Assembly (NCBI GenBank): GCA_001899255.1
Contig: MKVX01000003.1
Coordinates: 116,448-180,447 of the forward strand
DNA length: 64,000 bases
Direction: 5' to 3'
Source: Rhizobiales bacterium 62-47
GTDB taxonomy: Bacteria; Pseudomonadota; Alphaproteobacteria; Rhizobiales; Xanthobacteraceae
Shown here piece after piece: positions 1 to 10,257 of this stretch. The position numbers and the translations under genes are program-made. Within the stretch, counting starts at the first letter, position 1; each line of letters opens with the position of its first letter. A model generated the notes under the pieces. The model was not told the origin of the DNA, made no database searches, and was given only the letters and a program-made list of their open reading frames with translations.

Positions 1-593
1 GCGCCGACACGCTCCCATGCCATCGCCGAGCGCAGAAACCAGCCGCCACCGACCGGAGGCACGAACAGCGCCTCACCCCACGCCGTCGGCGTGAACCAGG
101 TTTGCCGCAGCAGTTGCGTGATCTGCGAGCGCGAATACGGCCGCCCATGCCCGAACGGCGTGGCGTCGGTCCGGGTCCACACGCCGCGGCGGTTGGGGAT
201 GATCGCCAGCAAGCGTCCCGATGGAGCGAGCACGCGCCAGACCTCGCGCAACAGCGCTTCCGGATCGTCCGACATTTCCAGCGAATGCACCATGAGGATG
301 CGATCCATCGCCGCATCCGGCAACGGCAGCGAAAGCTCATCGACCAGCGATGCCAGTGCCGGACGCGCCGTCGGCCATTTCAGCACGCCCTGTCCCGCCG
401 GCATCATGGCGATGCAGCGCTCGGCGTCTTCACGGAACAGGCCGAGATATGGCGTCGGGTAGCCGAGCCCCAGCACGCGCTGACCTTCCGCATCGGGCCA
501 GCAGGCATGGATGCCGCGATTGATCAATCGCCGCGCCACGACACCGAGACGCTTCGAATAGAAGTCACGCAGATCGATGACATCAATCGTCAT
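1..593 (-). CDS. Class I SAM-dependent methyltransferase, partial (3' end beyond window)
   Basis: Reading the minus strand from the ATG at 593 gives an open frame with no stop down to base 1, so about 197 codons are visible and the C-terminus is missing. The translation starts MTIDVIDLRDFYSKRLG and contains a glycine motif VLGLGYPTPYLG in the position of the SAM-binding loop. The stretch LMVHSLEMSDDPEALLREVWRVLAPSG matches the post-motif II helix and strand of type 11 methyltransferases in its key residues (HxLE, L..E.WRVL.P.G). The substrate is not deducible. It is divergent from gloB, with about 145 bp between the starts. Family call is fairly sure, function unknown. Confidence 0.85.
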   Translation of the reverse strand, partial: MTIDVIDLRDFYSKRLGVVARRLINRGIHACWPDAEGQRVLGLGYPTPYLGLFREDAERCIAMMPAGQGVLKWPTARPALASLVDELSLPLPDAAMDRILMVHSLEMSDDPEALLREVWRVLAPSGRLLAIIPNRRGVWTRTDATPFGHGRPYSRSQITQLLRQTWFTPTAWGEALFVPPVGGGWFLRSAMAWERVG

Positions 594-738
594 GGCTGCT
601 GTCTTATCATGGCGGCGCGCCGGATAGCATCCGGCTTCTGGACCAATTCTGCGTGGATCCGCCCGCGACGATGCCGTTATTTCGTCGCAGGCGCGGCTAT
701 GCTAGTTTTGACACGAGCAAAGCCGCAACGGAGACATC

Positions 739-1506
739 ATGGCCGCCGAAATTCGCTTGTTCCCCTGTCTGTCGGACAATTTCGGCTACCTGATTCACGA
801 TCCGGCGAGCAAGGCGACGGCATCGATCGACGCGCCGGAGGCGGCCCCGGTGATCAAGGCCTTGCAGCGCGAGGGCTGGCACCTCACCGATATTCTCGTC
901 ACCCATCACCATGCCGACCACGTCGGCGGCATTGCCGAGCTGAAACAGAAATACGATTGCCGCGTCGTCGCACCGCACGACAAGGCGGCAGCGATTCCGC
1001 TCGTCGACGAGCGCGTCAAGGAAGGCGATACGGTGATGGTCGGCACGCTGTCGGCGCGCGTGCTGGAGACGCCGGGCCACACGCTCGATCATGTCAGCTA
1101 CGTGTTCGATTCCGAGCGCGCGCTGTTCGCCGCCGACACGCTGTTCTCGGTCGGTTGCGGACGTGTCTTTGAGGGCACCTATCCAATGATGTGGGACTCG
1201 CTGAAGAAGCTGCGCGCCCTGCCCGACGACACGCGGCTTTATTGTGGCCATGAATACACAGCGGCCAACGTCAAGTTTGCCTTGACCATCGAACCGAACA
1301 ATCCGGCACTGAAGGCTCGCGCGGCCGAAGTGGCGCGGCTGCGGGCCGAAAACAAGCCGACCATCCCGACGCTGATCGGCGACGAGAAGCGGTCCAATGT
1401 TTTTCTGCGCGCCGACGATGCCGACGTTGCTGCCGCCCTGCACATGAAGGGCATGACCGCCGCCGACGTATTCGGGGAATTGCGCGAGCGCAAGAACAAA
1501 TCCTGA
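739..1506 (+). CDS. gloB: Hydroxyacylglutathione hydrolase (glyoxalase II)
   Basis: This 255-residue protein should hydrolyse S-D-lactoylglutathione to D-lactate and glutathione, the second step of cytosolic methylglyoxal detoxification. The metallo-beta-lactamase zinc motif THHHADH lies at residues 55-61. A further metal histidine is in TPGHTLDH near 115-122, the bridging aspartate is in AADTLFSVGCGR near 135, and CGHEYT near 170 is the glyoxalase II-specific substrate motif. Length equals the usual 250-260. The ATG is preceded by GGAGA at a normal distance. The downstream cupin gene overlaps its stop as TGATG, so the two are probably translationally coupled. Confidence 0.95.
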   Translation: MAAEIRLFPCLSDNFGYLIHDPASKATASIDAPEAAPVIKALQREGWHLTDILVTHHHADHVGGIAELKQKYDCRVVAPHDKAAAIPLVDERVKEGDTVMVGTLSARVLETPGHTLDHVSYVFDSERALFAADTLFSVGCGRVFEGTYPMMWDSLKKLRALPDDTRLYCGHEYTAANVKFALTIEPNNPALKARAAEVARLRAENKPTIPTLIGDEKRSNVFLRADDADVAAALHMKGMTAADVFGELRERKNKS

Positions 1507-1946
1507 TGGCCGCCACGACACGCCTCTCCGCCGCTGACATCATCGCACATCTCGAGCTGAGGCCGCATCCCGAGGGAGGCCACTTCCGCGAAACGTTTCG
1601 CGATTCCCGCCGCGATGCCAACGGCCGCGCCGCATCGACGGCAATCTATTTCCTGCTGGCGCGCGGCGAGCGCTCTCACTGGCATCGCATCGACGCGGTG
1701 GAGACGTGGCACTATTACGCCGGCGATGCATTGACACTGCAGATATCGGACGACGCCGGAACGCGGTCGATGCGTCTCGGACCTCACATCGCACAGGGTG
1801 AAACGCCGCAGGCCATCGTGCCCGCGCATGCATGGCAGGCGGCGACGAGCAGCGGGGATTGGACTCTCGTCGGCTGCACCGTGGCGCCCGGGTTCGAATT
1901 CGCACATTTCGAACTGGCGCCGCACGACTGGCAACCGCAACGCTAG
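1506..1946 (+). CDS. Cupin-fold DUF985 family protein
   Basis: A 146-residue single-domain protein of the DUF985 (Cupin_5) family. Visible signatures are HPEGGHFRET near residue 18, SHWHRID near 58 and ETWHYYAGD near 66, which supply the histidines and glutamate typical of the cupin metal site, and a C-terminal GCTVAPGFEF turn. No enzymatic activity is established for the family as a whole. The start codon shares a base with the gloB stop (TGATG). This coupling could hint at a role near methylglyoxal or sugar-phosphate metabolism, but that is inference only. Confidence 0.85.
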   Translation: MAATTRLSAADIIAHLELRPHPEGGHFRETFRDSRRDANGRAASTAIYFLLARGERSHWHRIDAVETWHYYAGDALTLQISDDAGTRSMRLGPHIAQGETPQAIVPAHAWQAATSSGDWTLVGCTVAPGFEFAHFELAPHDWQPQR

Positions 1947-2815
1947 CGGTTGGCGCGGAACAGATCCTTCGCGGCAATTAGGCCCCCGCCTGCGATCATC
2001 AGTGCCGCCAACGCAATCGTCGCGGTGGCTTGCGCAAAGCCCGCGACGATCAGGAACGCTGTCGACAGCAATGGCGTGGCATAGGACGCCGCGCCCAGCA
2101 CGCGGATATCGCCGCGCTTCATGCCAATGTCCCACGCATAGAACGCAGCGCCGACCGGTCCGAGGCCAAGCGCAACGATGCCGAGCCATTGCAACGGCGT
2201 TTCCGGCCACACCGTTGTCTCAACGGCCAAATGTACCAGCGCCGCCAGCACTGCCGTCGCCAGACAGAAGCCGGCGACCGCGTCGGTCGGCACCGCTTTG
2301 AGCCTGCGCGACAGCACCGAATACGCCGCCCACACGAAGGCAGCGACGAATGCCGCGATAAAGCCGGGAATCTGCGCTGCCTCGTATTGCGCGCCCGTAC
2401 TCCCCGCGAACAGCAACACGGTACCGATCAATCCCAGCAATGCGCCAATGACGTGATGCAACGCCAGCCGCTCACCCGGCAGCAGCGAGGAAAATACGAC
2501 GATCAACAGCGGCCAAAGATAATTTAGCAGTCCCGCTTCCGCCGGCGGCGCCAGCCGCAACGCCAGGAAGTACAGCGCGTGATAGCCGAACAGGCCGCCG
2601 ACGCCGACAGCCCATGCCGCCAGCGGCTGACGCAACGCGGCCACCGCACCGGATCGCAGCAGCCAGCTCGCGCACCCGACCAGACCGCCGATCGAAAAGG
2701 TCATGGCCGCGAGCTGAAAAGCGGGAATGCGGCCGGTCGCGACCGTCAGCACCGCAAGCAACGACCACATGACGATGGCAGTCAGTCCGATCAATGTGGC
2801 CGTACGCGAGGTCAT
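1943..2815 (-). CDS. EamA/DMT-family transporter, YddG-like exporter
   Basis: An integral membrane protein of about 290 residues with roughly ten hydrophobic segments and the duplicated EamA architecture of drug/metabolite transporters. The N-terminus (MTSRTATLIGLTAIVMWS) resembles the aromatic amino acid exporter YddG, and the GLLNYLWPLLIVV segment is the conserved fourth/fifth helix region of that subgroup. An in-frame upstream start exists at 2845, but its extra ten residues are hydrophilic and the ATG at 2815 begins directly before the first helix. It converges with the cupin gene, overlapping by 4 bp. Substrate is inferred, not shown. Confidence 0.85.
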   Translation of the reverse strand: MTSRTATLIGLTAIVMWSLLAVLTVATGRIPAFQLAAMTFSIGGLVGCASWLLRSGAVAALRQPLAAWAVGVGGLFGYHALYFLALRLAPPAEAGLLNYLWPLLIVVFSSLLPGERLALHHVIGALLGLIGTVLLFAGSTGAQYEAAQIPGFIAAFVAAFVWAAYSVLSRRLKAVPTDAVAGFCLATAVLAALVHLAVETTVWPETPLQWLGIVALGLGPVGAAFYAWDIGMKRGDIRVLGAASYATPLLSTAFLIVAGFAQATATIALAALMIAGGGLIAAKDLFRANR

Positions 2816-2907
2816 GGTGGCGTCATTGCGCGTTGAACAAGGCAATCCGAAAGATGGGATTTATACAGGATTGCTTCGTCGCACGTGCGCCTCGCGACAA
2901 TGCGGCA

Positions 2908-3633
2908 TCACACCATGTATTGACCGCCGTTGATCGACAGCGTCGAGCCGGTGATCGCGCCGGCCTCGTCGGCAGCGAGAAACACCACCGCGCGGGCGAT
3001 TTCCTCGGGCTCGCCAAGTCGATTGATTGGGATCAACGGCAGGATGCTCTTCTCCAAAACCTCTTTCGGCACCGCCTGCACCATTTCGGTGTTGATGTAG
3101 CCCGGGCAGATGACGTTGACGGTAATGCCGCCCTTGGCGTTCTCTAGCGCCAGCGCTTTGGTGAAACCGATGTCGCCGGCCTTCGCCGCCGAATAATTGA
3201 CCTGACCGAACTGACCCTTCTGGCCGTTAATCGACGAGATGTTGATGATGCGGCCGAACTTGCGCTGGCGCATGCCTTCGATCACCGGACGCGTCATGTT
3301 GAACAGCGAACCGAGATTGGTGTTGATCACCGTGGACCACTGCTCCAGCGTCATCTTGTGGAAGGCGCCATCCTTGGTGATGCCCGCGTTGTTGACGAGG
3401 ATTTCGACGGGACCAAGTTCGGCTTCGACTTTCTTGATGCCCTCGCTGCAAGCCTCGAACGAACTGACGTCCCATTTAAACACCGGAATACCGGTCTCGG
3501 CTTTGAACTTCTCGGCGGCCGAATCGTTGCCCGCATAGCTGGCGGCAACCTTGTAACCCGCAGCCTTCAACGCCTTGCTGATCGCAGCGCCAATACCTCT
3601 CGTCCCCCCAGTAACCAGTGCAACTCGTGCCAT
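2908..3633 (-). CDS. phbB: Acetoacetyl-CoA reductase
   Basis: A 241-residue short-chain dehydrogenase that reduces acetoacetyl-CoA to (R)-3-hydroxybutyryl-CoA with NADPH, the second step of PHB synthesis. The cofactor loop GGTRGIG is at residues 9-15, NNAG at 81-84, and the catalytic Ser-Tyr-Lys are near S133, Y147 and K151. The segment GQKGQFGQVNY is characteristic of PhaB rather than FabG. The start at 3633 is chosen over an in-frame ATG at 3645 because GGAGG lies at a normal distance before it. It follows phbA on the same strand, but a Rho-independent terminator separates the two, so phbB transcription must depend on read-through or its own promoter. Confidence 0.95.
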   Translation of the reverse strand: MARVALVTGGTRGIGAAISKALKAAGYKVAASYAGNDSAAEKFKAETGIPVFKWDVSSFEACSEGIKKVEAELGPVEILVNNAGITKDGAFHKMTLEQWSTVINTNLGSLFNMTRPVIEGMRQRKFGRIINISSINGQKGQFGQVNYSAAKAGDIGFTKALALENAKGGITVNVICPGYINTEMVQAVPKEVLEKSILPLIPINRLGEPEEIARAVVFLAADEAGAITGSTLSINGGQYMV

Positions 3634-3703
3634 GTTATCCTCCACGTCATCTTTTTAAGCCACCGATAGGCCGCCGGCGGTTTCGCGATCTTCACGATAA
3701 AAA

Positions 3704-3726
3704 ATGCCCGGCGCAAGGCCGGGCAT
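3704..3726 (-). terminator. Rho-independent terminator between phbA and phbB
   Basis: On the minus strand a perfect 9-bp stem (3718-3726 with 3704-3712, loop 5 nt) is followed by a run of six T (complement of 3699-3704). It sits about 70 nt after the phbA stop and about 70 nt before the phbB start. The stem-loop is identical in 22 of 23 positions to one arm of the palindromic repeat near 52624-52646, so it probably derives from that repeat family. Confidence 0.8.
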
Positions 3727-3798
3727 CAATCTATTCGGTCGAAGCTGCAACGTGATGACCATTATCCCACCATCACGTCAGACCACGTGACGGCGCGC

Positions 3799-5100
<1,302 letters not shown>

Positions 5101-5111
5101 TCAATTGGCCT

Positions 5112-5180
5112 GATGCAGAAAGTCGCTGCCGCACTGCATCGATTGCTGCAGTTTGCTGCGCTATCGACCGCAGCATTTGC
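5112..5180. promoter_or_regulatory. TGC/GCA-rich candidate PhaR operator
   Basis: The triplets TGC and GCA recur about a dozen times in under 70 bp, including CTGCCGCACTGCA, GCTGCAG and GCTGCG. PhaR repressors of Paracoccus and Rhodobacter are known to bind TGC-rich sites near phasin genes and their own genes. Position between phbA and phaR fits autoregulation. The assignment is inference from composition and location. Confidence 0.45.
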
Positions 5181-5249
5181 GATGAGCATCAACCCCTCCC
5201 ACGACTACCGATCGCTATCGGCTTGTTTGCGCAACGGGTTTTTGACAGC

Positions 5250-5276
5250 CCCGCCAGCGGGTGGGATGCTGGCGGG
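5250..5276. other. Stem-loop upstream of phaR
   Basis: A perfect 9-bp inverted repeat (CCCGCCAGC at 5250-5258, GCTGGCGGG at 5268-5276) with a 9-nt loop, about 140 bp before the phaR start. There is no adjacent T run, though TTTTT occurs at about 5293-5297. It may be a 5'-leader structure of phaR or a weak terminator. Confidence 0.5.
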
Positions 5277-5415
5277 ACCGCCGGCGGCCAACATTTTTGC
5301 TGCACAAAACGGTAGCGGAACGCGGCTTAACATGCTTACTTTGTTGCATCGCGCTATTCCTGCCCGCCCTTGGTGCAGTCGGCGGGCTCCTAATCCTCGG
5401 TCAATGTGAGAGCTT

Positions 5416-6012
5416 ATGGCGAAAACAGACCAACCCACCACAATCAAGAAATACGCCAATCGGCGGCTCTATAATACCGGCACGAGCACCTATGTGACGC
5501 TCGAGGATCTCGCCGCGATGGTCAAGAATGGCGAGGATTTTCTCGTCTACGACGCCAAGACCGGCGACGACATTACTCGATCGGTCCTCGCCCAGATCAT
5601 CTTCGAGCAGGAGAACAAGGCCGGTCAGAATCTGCTGCCGACCACGTTCCTGCGACAGTTGATCCGCTTCTACGGCGACAGCATGCAGATGGTCGTGCCG
5701 CGATATCTCGAGCAGTCGATCGACATGCTCACGCGCGAGCAGGAAAAATTCCGCAAGCAGATGGCGTCGACCTTCAGCGGCAGCCCGTTCGCGCCGCTCG
5801 AGGAGCACGTCCGCCGCAACATGGAATTGTTCGAGCGCACGTTCTCGATGTTCAAGCCGTTCGTGCCGACGCGCCCGAGCAGCTCCCAGTCAGAACCCGA
5901 GCCCGAGCCTGCTCCGGAGAAGTCCGACAACATCGACGATCTGCGCAAGCAGATGCGCGACATGCAGGAACGTCTCGAGCGCATGTCGTCGGACGCCAAG
6001 AAGGACGAATGA
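5416..6012 (+). CDS. phaR: Polyhydroxyalkanoate synthesis repressor PhaR
   Basis: A 198-residue DNA-binding repressor that also binds PHB granules and derepresses phasin genes when polymer accumulates. The N-terminal PHB/PHA accumulation regulator domain is clear: IKKYANRRLYNTGTSTYV near residues 10-27, and LVYDAKTGDDITRSVLAQII near 43-62. A second conserved block (LRQLIRFYGDSMQ) follows. The C-terminus holds an acidic, proline-rich linker and a charged helix. It is divergent from phbA and 3' of a GCA-rich candidate operator, as expected for an autoregulated gene. Confidence 0.95.
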   Translation: MAKTDQPTTIKKYANRRLYNTGTSTYVTLEDLAAMVKNGEDFLVYDAKTGDDITRSVLAQIIFEQENKAGQNLLPTTFLRQLIRFYGDSMQMVVPRYLEQSIDMLTREQEKFRKQMASTFSGSPFAPLEEHVRRNMELFERTFSMFKPFVPTRPSSSQSEPEPEPAPEKSDNIDDLRKQMRDMQERLERMSSDAKKDE

Positions 6013-6028
6013 TCGCGCGCCGGCCGCG

Positions 6029-7834
6029 TTAGCTCACGGCCGGCAATGTCATGCCGCCGGCAACCCACGGCCGGGCCGACGACGCCAGGCCGATCAGGTG
6101 GCCCTGGATGTAATCGCAGCCCCACGCCGACAACAGTCGGGCGGATTCTTCGTTCTGCACCCATTCGGCGACGGTCTTGATTTCGAGACGCCGCGCCAGA
6201 TCGATCAGCGTCTGCACAAACGCACGATCGTCGCTCGACGTCGCGATGTTCTGCACGAACGCGCCATCGATCTTGACGATATCGACCCCGAGCTTGCGCA
6301 GGTTGCGGAATGAGGTGTAGCCGGCACCGAAATCGTCGATCGCGATCCGGCAGCCGAAATTCTTCAGGCGCGAAACGAAACCCCGCACATCGTCCAGATC
6401 CTGGATCGCAACCGTTTCGGTGATTTCGACAATCAGGCGTTCAGCTACACCGGGATTGGCGCGCAACAGTGAATCGATGCTCGCCCACCAATCCGGATCC
6501 ATGGTCGTTTCGGGCGAAATATTCAGGCTGAGCTGGACGTTGGGTTCCGCGGCCAGTTCGGCCACGACGAGTTCGAGCACCCGATGGTCGACCAGCCGGA
6601 TCAGGCCCAGCTTTTCGGCGACCGGCACGATATCCGGCGGCAGCAGAAAACGGCCGTCATCCTGCTTCATGCGCACCAGCGCTTCGTAAAACTCGGTGTG
6701 ATCGCGCGCGCGTGCGGCAACCACCGGCTCGAACGCCATCACGATGCGGCGTTCGTTGAGCGCCGTGACGATCTCGTCGGTGACGCGAATATTGAGCCGG
6801 CGTTGCGCGTCGCGTTCGACATTGGGCAGCCACATCGAGAACGATCCGACGCGGCGGCTCTTGCTCAGTTCGAGCGCTTCCTGCGCGCGATTGATGGCGT
6901 CCTCGAGATTGCGCGCATAACGCGGTGCGCTGACCGCGCCGATCGACGCGGTGATCGCCACCGGTCCCGATCGGGTCGGCACCACATCGTCGCGAACGCA
7001 GGCCAGAAAACGTTCAGCGGCAACATGCATATCGTCGACGCTGCAATTTTTCAGGATCAGGCCGAACTTGTTTCCGGAGAATCGCCCGAGCACATCCCCG
7101 CCGCGCAACCGCTCGCGCAGCCTGTGGGCAATCTCGCAAATCACCTCGTCGGCGACATCGAAACCGAACGCGTCGTTGATCCGCGCCAGATGATCGATAC
7201 CGATCACCATGAAAGCAAATGACGAACGGAATCGCGTCGCTTCCTCGAACGCTTCGGCCAGCGAGGCGAGCAGATGGCTTCGATTGAGTTCACCGGTCAA
7301 CGGATCGTGCTGCACCAGCCGGAGCAGCTGCACTTCATGGGCGTGGCGCTCGTTGTCGATACGGACGATGCCCTGTACGCGCGCCGGCTTGCCGTTCGCA
7401 TCGGCATACCAGCGTCCGTTTTCCTCGATCCAGACGATCTCGGCCGAGGTTGTCGCGCGAATGCCGTACTCGATACGATACGGAACGCCGCTACCCTCAT
7501 CGGCTGCCGTCGCCGTCATCAAGGTATCGGTACGAATCGAGCGCACCGGCTCGATCAGATTGGCAAAGGCTGCGCCACTGGCCAGCGCCGAGGCCGGAAT
7601 GTCGCGAAAAACCGAAACATTATGATCGGTCCAGACCATCGCATCGCTGGCGATATCCCAGACAAATGCCGCCTGATCGAGCGAGGTGAGGATCGCCGCG
7701 ACTCGCGACTCGATCGAAGACGACCCGTTCACGTCCACACCGTCACTGGACCGGCGCGCTTCCGCTCCCGGGGCACGGCTGGAGCCGTCCGGGCCGGATG
7801 CCAATCTGCCGGTCGAGAGCGTGACTGGATTCAA
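6029..7834 (-). CDS. PAS-GGDEF(degenerate)-EAL signalling protein, probable c-di-GMP phosphodiesterase
   Basis: About 600 residues. An N-terminal PAS-like region (FVWDIASDAMVWTDHN) precedes a GGDEF domain whose signature is SGNKF, so cyclase activity is probably lost. The C-terminal EAL domain keeps YEALVRM, the DDFGAGYTSF loop, KIDGAFVQ and the TVAEWV glutamate, so c-di-GMP hydrolysis is likely. The GGDEF may act as a GTP-sensing domain, as in some known composite proteins. No ATG occurs near the N-terminus. I place the start at TTG 7834, which has GAGG five to six bases upstream; a longer frame from TTG 7900 is possible. It is convergent with phaR, stops 17 bp apart. Confidence 0.85.
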   Translation of the reverse strand: MNPVTLSTGRLASGPDGSSRAPGAEARRSSDGVDVNGSSSIESRVAAILTSLDQAAFVWDIASDAMVWTDHNVSVFRDIPASALASGAAFANLIEPVRSIRTDTLMTATAADEGSGVPYRIEYGIRATTSAEIVWIEENGRWYADANGKPARVQGIVRIDNERHAHEVQLLRLVQHDPLTGELNRSHLLASLAEAFEEATRFRSSFAFMVIGIDHLARINDAFGFDVADEVICEIAHRLRERLRGGDVLGRFSGNKFGLILKNCSVDDMHVAAERFLACVRDDVVPTRSGPVAITASIGAVSAPRYARNLEDAINRAQEALELSKSRRVGSFSMWLPNVERDAQRRLNIRVTDEIVTALNERRIVMAFEPVVAARARDHTEFYEALVRMKQDDGRFLLPPDIVPVAEKLGLIRLVDHRVLELVVAELAAEPNVQLSLNISPETTMDPDWWASIDSLLRANPGVAERLIVEITETVAIQDLDDVRGFVSRLKNFGCRIAIDDFGAGYTSFRNLRKLGVDIVKIDGAFVQNIATSSDDRAFVQTLIDLARRLEIKTVAEWVQNEESARLLSAWGCDYIQGHLIGLASSARPWVAGGMTLPAVS

Positions 7835-7839
7835 TGTCG

Positions 7840-7844
7840 CCTCA
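7840..7844 (-). promoter_or_regulatory. Ribosome-binding site supporting a TTG start
   Basis: On the minus strand TGAGG is followed by five bases and then TTG (7834-7832), the best start context for the GGDEF/EAL gene. Confidence 0.5.
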
Positions 7845-7976
7845 TTCTGGGACGTGCGGAGTGATTCCCGTGGAAAGCTTAGGACTACCTCCGGTTCCAA
7901 GGCTAGACGAACTTGTTAAATAATTCGAAAAACAACAGCATCGGCCGGTCCCGGTTGCGCGGCACAGACCTTGCGA

Positions 7977-7998
7977 GGCAACGGTGGAAACCGTTGCC
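7977..7998. other. 9-bp hairpin with GGAA tetraloop
   Basis: GGCAACGGT (7977-7985), loop GGAA, ACCGTTGCC (7990-7998): a perfect stem closed by a GNRA-type tetraloop, 40 nt before the small gene at 8038. It could be a structured leader or a terminator remnant; no T run follows. Confidence 0.45.
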
Positions 7999-8037
7999 AT
8001 GTCCTAAATTGGCACAGCTTGAGAGGGTCGGAAGCGC

Positions 8038-8355
8038 ATGCGTGCCATTGGTATCGGACTCGGGCCGATCGTGCTCCCGCGCGAAGCCCGCCCCTCGGCG
8101 CAAGCGGCGGACGTAAGTGCCGCACCGCGCGAAAACACGGCGCTGGTCGCGGTGGCCCCGGTCGCGCCGCGGCAGGCAATCTCGTCGTCGCAACGTCCTG
8201 ACGCGCCGTTTGTCGCGCAACTGATCGCAACGGCTGAACGCATGGCGGAGACACGGACCTTGCGCCGCGCCAGCGAGGCCGATGCGCAAGCGGCGTATCA
8301 TTCGGTGACCATACGGCCCAGCCTCGCCGGTACGCGAGTCTCACGACATAGCTAG
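8038..8355 (+). CDS. Small conserved-type hypothetical protein
   Basis: A 105-residue frame starting MRAIGIGLGPIVLPRE. The middle is rich in Ala, Val and Pro. The end holds a more ordered block (FVAQLIATAERMAETRTLRRASEADAQAAY) that resembles short proteins I associate with Bradyrhizobium relatives, though I cannot confirm homologues. No signal peptide or transmembrane segment is obvious. The gene converges with the membrane protein at 8363, leaving 7 bp between stops, and no competing frame explains the region. Function is unknown. Confidence 0.55.
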   Translation: MRAIGIGLGPIVLPREARPSAQAADVSAAPRENTALVAVAPVAPRQAISSSQRPDAPFVAQLIATAERMAETRTLRRASEADAQAAYHSVTIRPSLAGTRVSRHS

Positions 8356-8362
8356 GCGATCT

Positions 8363-9016
8363 TCAGCGCGACGGTGTGTCGGTCGCAGGCCGCGGCTCGC
8401 TGGCCGTTTGCGCATCAGGTGCTGCATTTGACACTGCATCGTTGGCGGCGGGAGCCGGCGTGACGATGACCGCGTCGGCCGGCACCGTCGTGACCGGCGG
8501 CGATGACGGCTGCGGTGCAGCCGCGGGTGCTGGTATAGGCGCTTCGACGCGTGGCTCCTGCCGCACAGGCTCGCTGGCGAGCGGTGTGGAAATGGGCGCA
8601 GGGACAGGCGCGGGAACAGGTGCGGGCGACGCGGCAACACGCTTGGCACGCCGTGTGCGCAACGCAATTCCGGAGATGAAATCAACCAGGGCCAGCGCAG
8701 TGAGCAGGAAGTAGACCGAGTTGCCGAACTGCGGCAGCAGAACGAACTCGGCGGCGGCACCGCCGAAGATCAACAGCGACAACAGATGATCGGTGAAGTA
8801 TTTGCCGCCCGGCCGCGCGCCCTTGATGACCTCGAACAACAACAACAGGATGCCGGTTGCGATCAATAAATCGCCGACCGTAACCGCCCAGGCTACACCG
8901 GACATCAACGTCAAGCTGAACACCGGCGCGGCGAATGATACGCCCGGCATCAGGAAGACCATGATGTTGAAGATCGCGAGCGGTATCAGCAGCAGCGGGA
9001 AACCGACCATGGACAT
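8363..9016 (-). CDS. Four-helix membrane protein with proline-rich tail
   Basis: 217 residues. Four hydrophobic helices are visible in the first 125 residues, starting directly at the N-terminus (GFPLLLIPLAIFNIMVF). A basic patch (RTRRAKR) marks the cytosolic side after the fourth helix. The last 85 residues are a low-complexity tail with repeated PAPVPAP units. The tail resembles flexible linkers but carries no domain I recognise. I do not know the family or function. Confidence 0.75.
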   Translation of the reverse strand: MSMVGFPLLLIPLAIFNIMVFLMPGVSFAAPVFSLTLMSGVAWAVTVGDLLIATGILLLLFEVIKGARPGGKYFTDHLLSLLIFGGAAAEFVLLPQFGNSVYFLLTALALVDFISGIALRTRRAKRVAASPAPVPAPVPAPISTPLASEPVRQEPRVEAPIPAPAAAPQPSSPPVTTVPADAVIVTPAPAANDAVSNAAPDAQTASEPRPATDTPSR

Positions 9017-9201
9017 CGGCGAGACCCCTTACGCAGGCGGGCATTCAATTCGATACGAACTGAATCCCGACATGCCCGCGAGAATGCACCATTCCCGCAG
9101 CGAGAGCGAATCCGGTGACGAACAGCCTATCGTCGAACCATCCGGCTTGGCGTGATCGGCGGGCGCGCAATCGCCGCCTCTGACATGTCGGCATCAAACA
9201 G

Positions 9202-9224
9202 CCGGGCCGCGACGGGCGGCCCGG
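9202..9224 (-). terminator. Probable rpmF terminator hairpin
   Basis: Perfect 9-bp stem (CCGGGCCGC at 9202-9210 with GCGGCCCGG at 9216-9224), 5-nt loop, beginning about 12 nt after the rpmF stop on the minus strand. It is followed only by TGTTT, so termination strength is uncertain. Confidence 0.5.
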
Positions 9225-9236
9225 GATGGCAGCCGA

Positions 9237-9422
9237 TCAGGATTCTTTCTTGGCCTTGAGAATCTGGCGGCCCTTGTACATGCCGGTCTTCAGATCGACA
9301 TGGTGCGGACGGCGCAGTTCGCCGGAATCCTTGTCCTCGACATAGGTCGGGGTCTTGAGCGCATCGGCGGAGCGACGCATGCCACGCCGCGAGGGCGAAG
9401 TTTTTCTTCTCGGAACGGCCAT
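9237..9422 (-). CDS. rpmF: 50S ribosomal protein L32
   Basis: 61 residues, beginning [20 protein letters not shown], the conserved basic N-terminus of bacterial L32, and ending in a lysine-rich tail. No zinc-binding cysteine pairs are present, as expected for the C-minus form common in alphaproteobacteria. It is a structural component of the large ribosomal subunit near the peptidyl transferase centre. It lies downstream of mtgA on the same strand, about 150 bp away. Confidence 0.95.
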   Translation of the reverse strand: MAVPRRKTSPSRRGMRRSADALKTPTYVEDKDSGELRRPHHVDLKTGMYKGRQILKAKKES

Positions 9423-9576
9423 CGTAAAAGTCCTTGCAAGGTCTCGTCTTAAGGCAACGCCTGATCGGGGCGGCCCGTGGCTTCGCGGATGCGAAAATGC
9501 GATTAAGGCCGCGCTTATAGCGGAAGGCGCGACCCAAAGCTAGGGTCGGGACCGGGCAAAATCGTGCCGAAATGGC

Positions 9577-10257
<681 letters not shown>

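Noticed and set aside
8009..8026. sigma-54-like sequence TTGGCAC upstream of the small gene at 8038
   Set aside because: The -12 element expected ten bases after GG is GA instead of GC, so it does not fit.
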